A stretch of 64,000 nucleotides of DNA from the NCBI GenBank assembly GCA_029834535.1, contig JAQMWT010000683.1, positions 39,025-103,024 of the forward strand, given 5' to 3'. Positions 21,184 through 31,390 of this stretch are shown one piece after another; position 1 is the stretch's first letter, and each line of letters opens with the position of its first letter. The notes beneath the pieces are model-generated. The model searched no databases and was not told the origin of the DNA. It saw nothing but the letters and a program-made list of their open reading frames with translations. Made by a program: the position numbers and the translations under genes. The DNA is from Chrysophaeum taylorii (taxonomy: Eukaryota > Sar > Pelagophyceae > Pelagomonadales > Pelagomonadaceae).

Positions 21184-21464
21184 TAACTAAACTAACTAAC
21201 TTCGGACCTCTCCCGGGCATGGGAGCCAGGCTGGGCCGGCAGTAGCCGGTCCAGGATCACAGAGCAAAAATCACACAGTTGGGGTAGAGGCGAGGGATGA
21301 AAGTGCGTGGATGGCGGACCGCCACTGCGCGCGGTCTTGTGCGAGGTCGTGCCACGAGTTGAAGGGGATGTCGCATTTCCGGAGTGCCTTGGCGAGCGAC
21401 CTCCCGTACGTCATCTGCGGAGCCCCCGGTGGGCGCTTGGAGCGGACCCAAGACGCTCAGAGAG
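21184..21464 (-). mobile_element. 5'-truncated LINE, 3' end of ORF2 and tail
   Basis: Flanked by CGACTAC (21177-21183 and 21465-21471). On the minus strand one frame reads PQMTYGRSLAKALRKCDIPF then WHDLAQDRAQWRSAIHALSS, the characteristic end of many LINE ORF2 proteins (...LA.DR..WR). A 3' UTR with ggagccaggcc motifs and a (GTTA)n-type tail follow, giving the leading taactaaactaactaac here. The tail, variable duplication and 5' truncation all indicate target-primed insertion. Confidence 0.8.
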
Positions 21465-21628
21465 CGACTACAACCTCGAGAAAACCGCTTCTCCCTGGCT
21501 CATATCTCCTCCGAGCATGGTTCCCCTCCTGGACCCAAGTCACACTATCCCCGGCGATCTCTGGATAGCAAACCCCGCCCTTCGTGGCACAGTGACCCGC
21601 TCCACGTTGGACTACTACAAGTGCAGGC

Positions 21629-21955
21629 CAGTAAGTTCGCCAGTAAGTTCACCTAGTCCCAATCTCTAACCCCAGTAAGTTCACCTGGTCAGTAAGTTCA
21701 CCTAGTCCAAATCTCTAACCCCAGTAAGTTCGGCGTAAACCCACTCGTGCTCACACCCACTCCTTCGAGCTCGTCGCTCTCGCCTCCGCCAATCTAAGCT
21801 GCTTTGATCCGCACACCCCGCTAACCTTTGCGTTTACTCTAAAACCCCCAGTAAGTTCACCTGGTCCCAGTAAGTTCACCTGGTCACTATATTCACCTAG
21901 TCCCAATCTCAAACCCCAGTAAGTTCACCTGGTCCCAGTAAGTTCACCTACAGTG
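21629..21955. repeat. Irregular minisatellite, about nine cagtaagttc units
   Basis: Units of cagtaagttcacctggtc occur in two clusters (about 21629-21735 and 21849-21955), some joined by 'cccaatctctaacc'. The spacing is irregular, and the intervening 21736-21848 is unrelated. Such arrays are common near Helitron ends. Confidence 0.85.
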
Positions 21956-21969
21956 CGCGTGTAGACGTC

Positions 21970-22300
21970 GGGAGGGGGCTTATAGGTGTTGCGTAGCACG
22001 TGTGGGGTAGGGTGGAGTCGTCGACTCAGAAGAGTATATCCTCGGCGTTGCCGATCGACAGAGAGCCACGTAGAGCTGGACGTGACAGAAGACGGGCTTG
22101 GGCAAGAGGACACCGACCTCGCGGGGCGTCTGGCCCTGGCTCTTGTTGATCGTTTGGCGTCGGCGGGCCTTAAGGGATACAGGTTGGAGGAGCCTCGGTG
22201 ACACGACAAGATCGATCATCTATCTGGTACCGTTGCAGTGGCCGTGCGACGGGTCGAGGTTGCGAAGACTTTGAGCTCGCGATCAAAGTCAGCATGCCGT
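21970..22300 (-). pseudogene. Helitron Pif1-like helicase, C-terminal fragment
   Basis: Minus strand: LRNLDPSHGHCNGTR (22273-22229), an in-frame TAG, then MIDLVVSPRLLQPV and, in the next phase, TINKSQGQTPREVGVLLPKP and VFCHVQLYVALCRS. The LRNLxPxxGxCNGTR and TINKSQGQT...VFxHxQLYVALxR motifs are the diagnostic end of Helitron/Pif1 helicases. 22301-22560 upstream probably holds more of the gene but is too decayed to read. Confidence 0.75.
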
Positions 22301-22581
22301 TGGTTGTCAGGGAGTCGAAAACTCGACTGTAAAGAGCGAGGCGTCGTCTTCCGACCCAACCTAGTCGGCCGAAAAGAACTCCGACGCCTCGTCTCCGGGA
22401 AAAAAGGTCGCGGTCATGCGCGCGTTGTCAGCATCGACAACTTCGTTTCGACGGGGCGTGGGAATGGCGCGCTGAAAGAGCCGCCGCGGGTCGTGGAAAT
22501 AGTCTGAGAGGTCGCCGTAGACGGCTTGGAGGCTCAATGCCTGGCTCGCGGGCCTACCTGATCCTTACCCTAAATCGAGGG

Positions 22582-22628
22582 ACAAACAAACAAACAAACA
22601 AACAGACAGACAGACAAACAGACAAACA
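22582..22628. repeat. (ACAA/ACAG)n microsatellite
   Basis: A run of acaaacaaacaaacaaac followed by agacagacagacaaacagac near the right end of the Helitron-bearing insertion. The related gtctgtctgtttgtct run at 57653-57670 precedes a similar gtcgactg motif. Confidence 0.85.
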
Positions 22629-23639
22629 TCTGTCGACTAGTAGTTAGGACCAGAACAAAGCCACATTTCGTACGCACCCGCCAACGCAGCTCAACTCTCG
22701 ATTTCCGAGAATGCACGCATCAGCCAATGCTTGCACGCTCGAAGAAGCCCTTCGCGGATCTAAGACTCGACGCCGACGGCACCCCCTATGCCTCGATGAC
22801 CAATATCTCCCATCTCTTGGCATTCACATTGCTGCACAATCATTTGTCGCAACACCCTACTCTCACAGCATGGAACACACTCCGCTGCTTTCACGCCTCA
22901 GAGTCCCAATGTGCTTACCATTTAGATGGAGCCATCACCGGCACTGCCGCCACCGCCGTCGCATGTGGCTACTTCCCGCGCGCATCCCTCACCTTGCATT
23001 CACGGCCCCCTCAGATATTGGACTGTTCACACCAACCCGCAGTCTTCTCCCCAACGCACACATTCTCCCTGGATGTTCCCAAGGGCACCGCCTTTCTGGT
23101 CGTCGCCTATACCAACTCCTTGGCAGCCGCTCACCGCTGCTCGCGCCCCTCCACGTGGGTCCACTACATGAATCGCTCGCATCCCGGCTTCGTCGCGATC
23201 GATTCACGAGGGCGAATTACGCTCGATGACCCCACGGACTCATAATGTCCGAAGCACGTCCCACTTACGCGGATTACGTCGGCCACATCGGCGACACGCT
23301 CCATAAATCCACAAAGTGCTACTAGGTCACTGGCTCGTACCCAACCAACACGAGCTACTCCAACGCATTACTGCTGATCTCTCCCGACCACATCCGATAC
23401 GCGACTCTCAACGAAATCGCAAAGTTTGGACACCACTCGGACCCGGAACTGCTCCGCCTGTTACAACGGCATCCGCCGTACTTCGCGTTCAAGGCACTGG
23501 CCAACGCCGTCCCGCACAACATGCTGCAGGCTAAGTACAGCCCTGTCCCCGCACTCCACGAGTCGCATCACCATGTGAACCTTCACATCGAATGGGCAAC
23601 CATACGCAATGGCATTCCAGGCCCCGGGGACATCAACCA

Positions 23640-24942
23640 GGTTGCATAATTCTTCTTGAACATCTCCAGCCGTCTCTTAGCAGAGGAGGACCTCAACCTC
23701 ACCTCCCTCTTCAATGCCGTTGCAGATGCTCACCATGCTGCGATCCGCAAGCCAAGCAAATCGAAAAACATCGAGACGCTACTTGCCGAGGCTACAGTTG
23801 CTAAAGTCCGAGTCGACAAGCGACACACCCCTCCTCGGACTTCGACTGCCGCTCTGCCCCACTTGCATAAGCCCGGCACCATTCAGCACGCAAAAAAAAC
23901 GCTCTTGGTCACTCGCTGGCACCGCAGACACCACCAACAACCCGAGATTCTTCGCCGCACAATTGCCGCCAATGTAACGAATCTCTACCCAGGTGATGAT
24001 CGGTATCTGCAAGACTGCAGCGAATGCAAGCGCTGTCAACCGCATGTTAGCTTCACCCATAAGAACTCTTCCTGATCTCAGGATGAACTGGCCTACGCCC
24101 CTGGCCAACATCTCCACATGGATGTCTCATATCCCAGCATCAGCAAATGTTATGGTGGCTTCCGATACATCATGCATTTCGTGTGTATTATATCGGCACA
24201 CAAATGGGTATACTTCCTGCGGAAACTGGACGCGCAGGACGTTCTGGCTGGCATCCTCTACGTGGTCAATGTGATCAAGGTCGAATTCGATGTAACTGTG
24301 AAAATCATCTCGTCTGATGCCTTTTCCACATTCCGCCCCGAAGGTTTCCACCCGCTCAAGGTACAGGTCGGTATCCAGTTTCAAATACACCAGCGGAACT
24401 TCGCGGAAAACATCATTAAGGAAAACACACGAGGCACTGTAGTCCGCCTCCTTAACCTTCGCAGCGTCCGCATCGAAGGAAAGCCTATTGGCGCCGAGTA
24501 TTACCACCCGTTTGCTCTACTGCATAAGATCCAAGCAGACAATCAGCGCTCTCATGGACTGCCATCGCGCAATAACATGACATGCGCCGTTCCCCGGCGC
24601 ATCATGTCACCCACGGCACCACTCCTGAAGCTGCTCCCCATTGGCGAGCCTGTCACCTTTGTCTATCCTCAAAGTCACAAACTGGAACCCTTCAGCGTCA
24701 CCGCCTCATACTTTCATAGTGACAACTACCTCCCGAACCTCACCGGCTCGGACCGATTTATCCGTTATTTTCACAGCTCTATCCTGCTTCTACATCAAGG
24801 GCGATATGGACAAATCGCACCTCGAACGACTTCCAAGTTGATGCAGACATCCCAGTCAACCGCAACAAGGAGATCGAACGGATCAAAGCACACGCACAGA
24901 TCCCAGCAGAGGCACGGAAAGAGGACCCGCTCCCATCAATAA
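23640..24942 (+). pseudogene. copia-C integrase
   Basis: A linker (LLAEEDLNLTSLFNAVADAH) leads to the zinc finger RWHRRHHQQPEILRRTIAAN with C..C in DCSECKRC. A TGA at 24074-24076 (SS*SQDEL) interrupts before the core. From 24118 the core is open: MDVSYPSISKCYGG (Asp 1), VKIISSDAFSTF (Asp 2) and FAENIIKEN (Glu). The C-terminal domain contains YYHPFALLHKIQAD, GEPVTFVYPQSHKLEPF and SSILLLHQGR. The catalytic triad is intact. Integrase inserts the cDNA into chromosomes. Confidence 0.75.
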
Positions 24943-24953
24943 GCGAGCAACCA

Positions 24954-26266
24954 ATGCCAGAAATTAGACAGGAATCGCAAAATGAGGGCGAGACTCATGA
25001 TAATGACCAGGACGATAAACCCGATGATGACGACGAGCATAAAGAACCAGATCCGACCTCTGCTGCTGATCCAAGTCCCGTCAGCGACGAGACACCTGAA
25101 CAGGATTTTTCGTTCCTCAACCGACCACCTCCACCAGACGGTAGCATTCCGATGCCCAAGCGAAAGGATCGCCTGGAGATTGTTCTCGATGATTCAGGTT
25201 TTACTCCAGTCCTCGTGCGTCGCAACCAGAGTGACAAACTCAAAGCAGATCTCAAGGACAAGCGCGGATTCCGCATTCCTAAAGATCAACTATATATCGT
25301 GAAGCGTGTCGACGATGGAAAACTTTTCACCAGACGCATCATCGCATCCGAGTATGGTCGCAACTGGAAATACCAGCAGGAGCAATCCACGGCTCGCGCC
25401 ACGGCCAACATGTCCAGCACATTGATGTTTCTCATCAGTGTCAGCGCTCTGCACCAGGGCCATGCCGCCAGCATCGCATCTGATCTCAACATTAGAAGGG
25501 ACGCTAAGCCACCAGATGATGCTCCGACGGGATGCCTCCTCGCAAATACCACTCAAGACTATGGTATCACGGGCGGCACTGCACTGGATCTGCAGAGAGA
25601 AACCGACGCAGAACTCTTGTACGTTGATTTCCCAAGGAAGCCGTACCACTCATCTGTATTGGTCGACCACCTGGACAACGACAATTCTGTTCTCGAGAAC
25701 TATGTGTGCCACGACGAACTGTCACCGGCAGAGTATTATGCGCGTCAATGGAACCAAGAATTCTGTTGTATGAGCTCCTCTCTTTTATGGGATATCTCAG
25801 CGCATCAGCACTACCACTTAGCTTCTCGTCACAGATATGCCTTCATGCTTGATTCTGGCGAACTCGGACACCTCTGTCTAAGTCAAAGTGATCCGAACCA
25901 AGACATTCTCCAAGAAGTCATGGACTATGACTTGCAGCACATCGACCATGTCGTGTTACAACTCGTGACTGCTGAAGATATTGTCTATGAGCCTGAGAAG
26001 ATTGTCGAACTCAAAGGACTCAGTGAAGAAGATAAGTTAAAGCAGATTGCTTCGATTCGCAACGAAATTGAAGGATTGTACTCCAACGGCGTTTTCAAGC
26101 TCGAACCTTTACCGCCAGACCGTTCGTCTATCTCGACGAAACTCGTGCTGAAGATCAAGTTTTTTGCTGACGGCACCCCAGACCGCTATAAAGCTCGTCT
26201 AGTTGCCCGAGGTTTCTTGGCACGTGTAGGCATTGACTTTTATGCCACATCCTCACCAACCGCAAT
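24954..26266 (+). CDS. copia-C RT, N-terminal part
   Basis: An open frame of about 435 codons up to the SINE. An acidic Asp/Pro-rich linker (DQDDKPDDDDEHKEPDPTSA), then PMPKRKDRLEIVLDDSGF, FTRRIIASEYGRNWKYQQ, YHSSVLVDHLDNDNSVLENY and AFMLDSGELGHLCLSQSD precede the RT fingers: EIEGLYSNGVFKLEPLPPDR, DGTPDRYKARLVARGFLARV, GIDFYATSSPTA. It is interrupted by the SINE at the target duplication accaaccgcaat. RT would be made as part of the polyprotein. Confidence 0.75.
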
Positions 26267-26646
26267 AACTAACTAACTAACTAACTAACTAACTTCAGAC
26301 CTCTCCCGAGCATGGGAGCCAGGCCGGACCGACAGGAGCCAGGCCGGAATCACGGGCCTCTAGACGAGGGGCGCCGAAAGGTGGGTCGGCGGAGAGTGAT
26401 CATCAAGCTTGTCGCCATGCGACGAGGAGACCGCGATGTGACTGACAACCAACTCGTCGATAACCTTCCGTCTGCGCCCCCGGCCATACCCCGTCCCACT
26501 GCGAACGTTCCGGCTGCCAACCGGCCCGCCCGAGAGGCGAATAGGTGCCAACCTACGCCGGGAGGGCGGATGCCCTCGCAAGGCTCAGGATTCATGAGGC
26601 ACCGTCCTCCATCGCAACCATGCGGTCGGCGATCAGGGTAAGGGTA
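26267..26646 (-). mobile_element. SINE sharing the LINE 3' end
   Basis: Flanked by a 12-bp duplication ACCAACCGCAAT (26255-26266 and 26647-26658). Read on the minus strand it starts near taccctgatcgccgaccgc and ends in about 55 bp matching the LINE 3' end (ggcctggctcccatgctcgg ... gaggtctgaa), then (GTTA)n. The body has no LINE coding. It is nearly identical to the copy at 41847-42206, implying recent mobility. A pol III promoter is likely but I could not place clear A and B boxes. Confidence 0.75.
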
Positions 26647-26658
26647 ACCAACCGCAAT

Positions 26659-27315
26659 GCTCGCCACCAACCGGTTATTGCTCGCCATCGCTGTGAAGCA
26701 CAAGCTCCCGGTCGCGCACGCGGACATTCCCCAGGCATTCATCCAATCGGCACTCGATCGCCCGGTATGGATTGACTTACCTCGAGGAATACGTGTCTCG
26801 CAAAACCTTATCCAGCAGATACAGAAGAACCACCCATAGTTCAAGCTCGCTCTCTCCGACTCGTAAAGGCTCTCTATGGTCTCAAACCGTCAGCTTTGTT
26901 GTGGAACATTAAGCTCGACTCGCTTCTTCGACAACAGGAGTTCGAACGCTCACAAGTCAACACTTGCCTCTATATCAGTTGGGGTCGATCTATCAACAGA
27001 TGGGTTCTCCTATCCGTCTCTGTATATGATCTATTGATCACTGGTACCAACACCGCCAAAATCACATCTCTTCGCACCGCGTTGGAGAAGGAATATGGTA
27101 AAGGTACGTGGCACGATAACATTCGCTCCTTTCTTGGTATCGATGTGCACTATAATGTCTCCGCTGGTCACCTCAATATGAATGTAGCAGCGAAGATAAA
27201 CAAGATGCTCGCCGGGCATAAACTCAACCTCCATACTATGGACGCCCCCTACTGGGACATTCTCACTCGAAAACCTTCTGCTACGCTTCTCTCTGACTTG
27301 GCTCCCACTTTATAA
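26659..27315 (+). pseudogene. copia-C RT, C-terminal part
   Basis: Resumes after the SINE with LATNRLLLAIAVKHKLPVAH and ADIPQAFIQSALDRPVW. It is broken by stops near 26839 and 26866, then LLWNIKLDSLLRQQEFERSQ and WVLLSVSVYDLLITGTNT. The catalytic loop reads VYD where copia-B has VDD (27016-27033), a change that would abolish polymerase activity. FLGIDVHYNVSAGHLNMNV and the thumb follow, and the frame ends at a TAA near 27313. Confidence 0.75.
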
Positions 27316-27541
27316 ATATTACGCAAAAATTTTTCTCACTAACTGTGGCACTTGTATTTACTTGTCTGTCACATGTCGCCCAGATATTACTACATTTTGC
27401 AACAAATGCTGCAAGGGTATGCACAACCCTGAGCAGACCCGCCTTCTGCACTTATATGTTTTACTTGGCTATTTGAAGGGTACTCCGAATGATTCTCTCG
27501 ACTATTCATCCGACAACCCCTCTATTACGCCCTTTATTTAG

Positions 27542-28177
27542 CATCTGACCAGCACATATTCTGAACTGCATCATCTTCGTTCGCCCATTATTTGTTTTAC
27601 TGATGCCAGTTTCGCCGACAGTTCTGACCCTCGCTTGAGATCTCATTCTGGTGCCTGTATTTTCGTTTTTGGCAGTCTCGTATTCAGGTCTAGCAAACGC
27701 CAAACTCTTACTGCCAATAGCACTATGGAAGCTGAACTCATCGCCGCCAGCGCAGCCGCCGATGAATGTCAGTGGTGCCACAAACTCTTTTCCTCTCACC
27801 CTTATTTGTTTTCACGTGATCAAGCTCACGCTATTCCCCTGCTTATTGATAACGCTAGCGCAATACATGTCGCTAATCACCCTAAAGTCAGTGCTCCCTC
27901 TCGTCATATCAACTTACGAGAATTTCGCATTCGTGACTACCAGGCCAGCTCGGTCATTCGTCCTATCTGGTGTCCTACTCACTACCAGGTCGCTGATCAC
28001 GTTTCCAAGCTTCTTCCACGCAATTTATTCCACAAGTTCGAGAGCGCTTGCGGTGTTCACTCTACATCTTCTCCCCCACAATCTCATCAAGTTACTCTTT
28101 CTGCTACTCTTCCACCGTGCGACTCCGTCCAGAACACTCTCCATGTTATTGTCGATGGCAAGGCGCCCCCTGCTTAG
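27542..28177 (+). CDS. copia-C RNase H
   Basis: A continuous frame with CFTDASFADSSDPRLRSHSG (Asp), STMEAELIAASAAADECQW (Glu), LLIDNASAIHVANHPKV (Asp) and HINLREFRIRDYQ ... QVADHVSKLLPRN, the full copia RNase H signature. It stops at 28175-28177, about 33 bp before the 3' LTR. 27316-27541 carries decayed RT-RH connection sequence. Confidence 0.75.
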   Translation, partial: HLTSTYSELHHLRSPIICFTDASFADSSDPRLRSHSGACIFVFGSLVFRSSKRQTLTANSTMEAELIAASAAADECQWCHKLFSSHPYLFSRDQAHAIPLLIDNASAIHVANHPKVSAPSRHINLREFRIRDYQASSVIRPIWCPTHYQVADHVSKLLPRNLFHKFESACGVHSTSSPPQSHQVTLSATLPPCDSVQNTLHVIVDGKAPPA

Positions 28178-28209
28178 TTTGATCCAGATTTCGCTCACCG
28201 AGTTCAATA

Positions 28210-28418
28210 TGTGAGGGCGTAGAGATAGAAAATTTGAATTAGGGTTAGTACCCCCCTATCCTAGGGTTAGTTCCCTTAACTTTAGCACCTTTTGATTTAA
28301 GAAAAACGCTGTGTTATTCACACCGGCTGTCCTCGTTTTAGGAGACAGATTCGAGGGCAGACTACCACTGCCCGGCGCTATGCTGAAGGGTAACACAGTT
28401 GAAATTACTGTTCTCTAG
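28210..28418 (+). repeat. copia-C 3' LTR
   Basis: Starts TGTGAGGGCGTAGAGATAG and runs to ctgttctctag, matching the LTRs at 1162 and 16161. The last few bases (gg..gggca) are missing because the inverted copia-D begins directly at 28419. Confidence 0.75.
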
Positions 28419-28440
28419 TATCTTGCCGTGAATTTGTTGG

Positions 28441-29456
28441 AGACTGTGCCTGTGCTTTAATGAGCGCAATTTCATTGTTGCGATTAACAGGCAAATCCGC
28501 GTCGACGTGGAAGTCGTTTGATGTGACGATTTTCCCTTACTTCCCTTGATGTACAAGCAGGATGGAGCTGTGGACATCGTGGATAAATCTGTCAGTGCCC
28601 GGGAGGTTAGGCAGATAATTGTTGCTGTGGAATTAGGAGGCCGAGACGCCGGAGGGCTCCATTTTATGGCTTTGCGGGTACACGAAAGTGACTGGTTCGC
28701 CAAATGGGAGGAGTTTCAAGAGTGGTGCCTTTGACGACATGATGCGCCTGGGGACGGTGCAGGACATGTGGGTGCGTGAAGGCAGTCCATGGGAGCGTTG
28801 GTTGTCGGCTTGGATCTTGTGCAGCAGAGCAAACGGGTGGTAATACTCGGCGCTAATGGGCTTCCCTTCGATGCGAACGTGGCGCCGATTCAGAAGGCGA
28901 ATGACGGTGCCACGGGTGTTTTCTTTGATGATGTTTTCCGCCAAGTTCCGCTGGTGTAGGTGGCGACCAATGATTTGAAACTGGATGCCAAGTTGCACTT
29001 TGAGAGGGTGAATGGCTTCAGAGCGGAATGTCGAGAATGCGTCCGATGATATCATCTTAACATGGACGTCGAATTCGACCTTTACGACGCTGACCACGTA
29101 GAGGATTCCTGCAAGAACGTCTGGTGCGTCCAGTTTCCGCAGGAAGTACACCCATTTGTGGGCCGATATAACGCATACGAAGTGCACGATGTAACGAAAT
29201 ACACCATAGCATTTACGGATGCTCGGGTAGGACACATCCATGTGGAGATGTTGGCCAAGGGCATAGGCCAGTTCGTCATGCGACCATGAAGCGTTCTTGT
29301 GGCTGAAACCGACGTGTGACTGGCAGCGCTGCAGTCGGTGCAGTCCTGCAGATACCGGTCATCACCTGCGCGGAGGTTGGTGACATTAGCTGCGATCGTG
29401 CGGCGAAGAACCTCGGGCTGCTGGTGGTGAATACGGTGCCAGCGGGTGACCAGGAG
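28441..29456 (-). pseudogene. copia-D integrase
   Basis: The zinc finger (TRWHRIHHQQPEVLRRTIA, DCTDC) is in one frame. A 1-bp loss near 29331 shifts to the core frame 29241-28633, which reads MDVSYPSIRKCYGVFRYIVH, KMISSDAFSTFRSEA, LAENIIKENTRGTVI, EYYHPFALLHKIQADN and GEPVTFVYPQSHKMEPSG. A shift then leads to SSIVLVHQGK-like sequence near 28550. The DDE residues are present. Confidence 0.7.
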
Positions 29457-29837
29457 CACTCGTTGAGCGTGCTGAATGGTGCCAGGCTTGTGGAAAGGAG
29501 GCAGCGCAACAGGCGGTGTGCTCGGGGGGTTGGCTCGTTTGTCAACTCTGATCTTTGCAACGGTGGCTTGGGCAAGCAGCGTTTCGAGGTTTGTCGAGTT
29601 GGGTGACTTGCGAATCGCAGCATGGTGAGCATCTGCAACAGCACTGAAGAGGGAAGTGAGGTGGAGGTCTTCAACTGCTAGAAGGCGGCCAGAGATGTTG
29701 GAGAAGAATTCCGTGGTCTGACCGATGTCTCCTGGGCTATAAATGCCATTGCGTAGTGCGTCCCATTCGATGCGAAGGTTCACATGGTGATGCGAGGCGT
29801 GATATGCCAGAACAGCGCTGTACTTTGCCTGTAGCAT

Positions 29838-31390
29838 GTTGAGTGGGACAGCGTTGGCCAGTGCCTTGAACGCGAAGAACGGCGGGTGTGGCGGAACAAG
29901 CGGAGAAGCTCTGGGGTCATCGAGGGTTATTCGCCCTCGTGAATCGATCGCGGCAAAGCCGGGGCGCGAGCGATTAATGTAGTGGACCCACGTTGGGGGA
30001 CGCGAGTAGCTGTGCGCGGCAGCCGAGGAGGTGGTGAAGGCCACGACCAGAAAAGCGGTGCCCTTGGGGACAGACAAGGAGAAAGCGTGTTGCTGCGAGA
30101 AAGCGGCGGTTTGGTGGGAGCAGTCCAGGATCTGGGGGGCCGCGAATGGAGCGTGAGCGAGGCGCGCGCGAAGTAGCCGCATGCAAGGGCGATAGCAGCG
30201 GTGCCGGGGACGAGTCCAACCAGCTGGTAGGCGCATGTTGACTCGGAAGCGTGGAAGCAGCGAAGCGTATTCCAGGAGGCGAGAGTGGGGTGTTGCAGCA
30301 AGTGGTCGTGCAGTAGTGTAAATACCAGGAGGTGCGGGGTGGAAGTCATGGAGGCATAGGGGGTGCCGTCTGCGTCCAGTCCAAGATCCATGAAGGGCTG
30401 CTTGAGACGTGCGAGCATTTGGCAGATGCGTGCATTCTCGGAAATCGACAGTTGAGCTGCATTGGCGGGTGTGTACGAGAAGATAGCCTTGTGTTGATAG
30501 TAATCCAAGGTTGAGCGAGTCACAGTGCCGCGAAGGGCGGGGGCGGGTATCCAGCGATCTTCTGGGATGGTGTGACTAGGGTCCAAGAAGGGAACCATGC
30601 TCGGTGGAGATGTCAATCAGGAGGAGGCGGTTTTCTCGAGATTGTAGCCATCCAGCGGGTGCCGAGCGAAGACAGCGAGATAGCGGTGCTTGCTTGTGGC
30701 GTCGCCGAAGGCGGATGCGTTGTAGACACCAGAGTGTCGAAAGTAGCCCATTCTTTGATAGTGTTTGGCGAGCTGCGTGTACTCGTGATGAGTTTTCGGG
30801 TTTGGTGGAGCGTTCTCGACAATGGTGTATGTCGGGAGCGTGCAACGAACAAAGCGGGCTTGTTCTTTAACAAAAAGATCGGCAGTCGCTGGAGTTGCAT
30901 AGCCATCATATTCCTTCATTACGCTGAGGTGTTGACAGGGCAGGGTGAAGACAGCCATGTCAAGTCGAGGCAGTCGTAGTTTGCCAGTTTGAAGGGCGGC
31001 AGTAAGTTGCCTGAGATCCCTGTAATACTGAGACTGAGCATCTGTGAACAATTGTTGCGCGCGGGCGTGCATCGTGGAGTTAATTTCACAGGTGACAACG
31101 ATAGTAATGCGTTTGTCGAAGCGTTTGCGAAATGAATTGAAGCCTTCTTGGTGGAGTCCACCTGCGATAATGGCAGTGTGCAGCGGAGGGGGCTGTGTAA
31201 ACACAGAGAGGTCCGCGGTGCCAGTGAGCGCATATTCTAAATAGGGGCTCGGCAGTTTGAAAGCTTCCGTCAGAAAAGCAGAATGGGCTTGCAATTTGGC
31301 AAAATCGAGAAAATGGGACTGGGAGCGGGTCTTTGCGACTTTTTGCGTAATGTTTGCGATTTCATCCTTGAGGGACATCTCGCGGCGGGA
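29838..31390 (-). pseudogene. copia-D cytosine-5 DNA methyltransferase-like domain
   Basis: Minus strand, same frame as the upstream protease (open 31864-30617). It contains MSLKDEIANITQKVAKTRSQ, TAIIAGGLHQEGFNSF (motif I, degenerate), IVVTCEINSTMHARA (II), DLRQLTAALQTG (III), MAVFTLPCQHLSVMKEYDG (IV, catalytic Cys), TYTIVENAPPNPK (VI, ENA instead of ENV) and YNASAFGDATSKHRYLAVFA (VIII). A TGA at 30617-30619 replaces the Trp codon of copia-B. Reading continues in frame (PEDRWIPAPALRGTVTRSTL, LDADGTPYASM), shifts at a C-run near 30140, and reaches FKALANAVPLNML (X, near 29840-29875) with a gap in the motif IX region. It resembles B and C throughout. Confidence 0.78.

Larger units (their letters stand above)
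21618..22662. mobile_element. Insertion carrying Helitron helicase remnant and minisatellite
   Basis: Copia-C sequence breaks at gactactacaa and resumes at aaagccacatttcgtac, compared with the continuous B and D copies. The ~1.05-kb insert holds an irregular minisatellite, a minus-strand Helitron helicase C-terminus and an (acaa/acag)n tract. Helitron origin is inferred from the helicase; the terminal hairpin could not be verified. Confidence 0.6.
20464..23600 (+). pseudogene. copia-C cytosine-5 DNA methyltransferase-like domain (interrupted)
   Basis: The first piece (to 21183) carries VVATCEINPIMRARA, ADLRKLTAALQTG, motif IV AVFTLPCQHLSVMKDYDG (near 20877-20925), VI TIVENVPPNSR and VIII YNASAFGDVTSKNRYLAVVA. 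It then meets a LINE insertion whose 7-bp duplication CGACTAC, once collapsed, leads to NLEKTASPWLISPP. A second insertion occupies 21618-22662. The domain resumes with ADLRLDADGTPYASM, PKGTAFLVVAYTNS and MNRSHPGFVAIDSRGRITL, motif IX RYATLNEIAKFG and X FKALANAVPHNML (near 23490-23525). Motif I is poorly conserved because of a deletion near 20650-20690. The same active-site motifs as in B and D imply the domain was maintained while the family was active. Confidence 0.78.
18601..28418 (+). mobile_element. copia-C: Ty1/copia element with DNA methyltransferase, 5' truncated
   Basis: Same family as copia-B, in the order gag (from KIHEPAHYIDYM-equivalent), PR, MTase, IN, RT, RH, 3' LTR. No 5' LTR or Gag N-terminus: the left end joins a Helitron fragment at 18600/18601. 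Three later insertions sit in it: a LINE end (21184-21464), a Helitron-helicase piece with minisatellite (21618-22662) and a SINE (26267-26646). Gag, the RT N-terminal half and RNase H are still open. Confidence 0.85.

Noticed and set aside
21629-21955. CRISPR-like repeat spacing in the cagtaagttc array
   Set aside because: Spacing is irregular, units are partly adjacent, the context is a eukaryotic retrotransposon, and no cas genes exist.
26267-26300. aactaactaact runs as telomeric repeats
   Set aside because: They occur at one end of elements with target duplications and a shared 3' sequence, so they are LINE/SINE tails.
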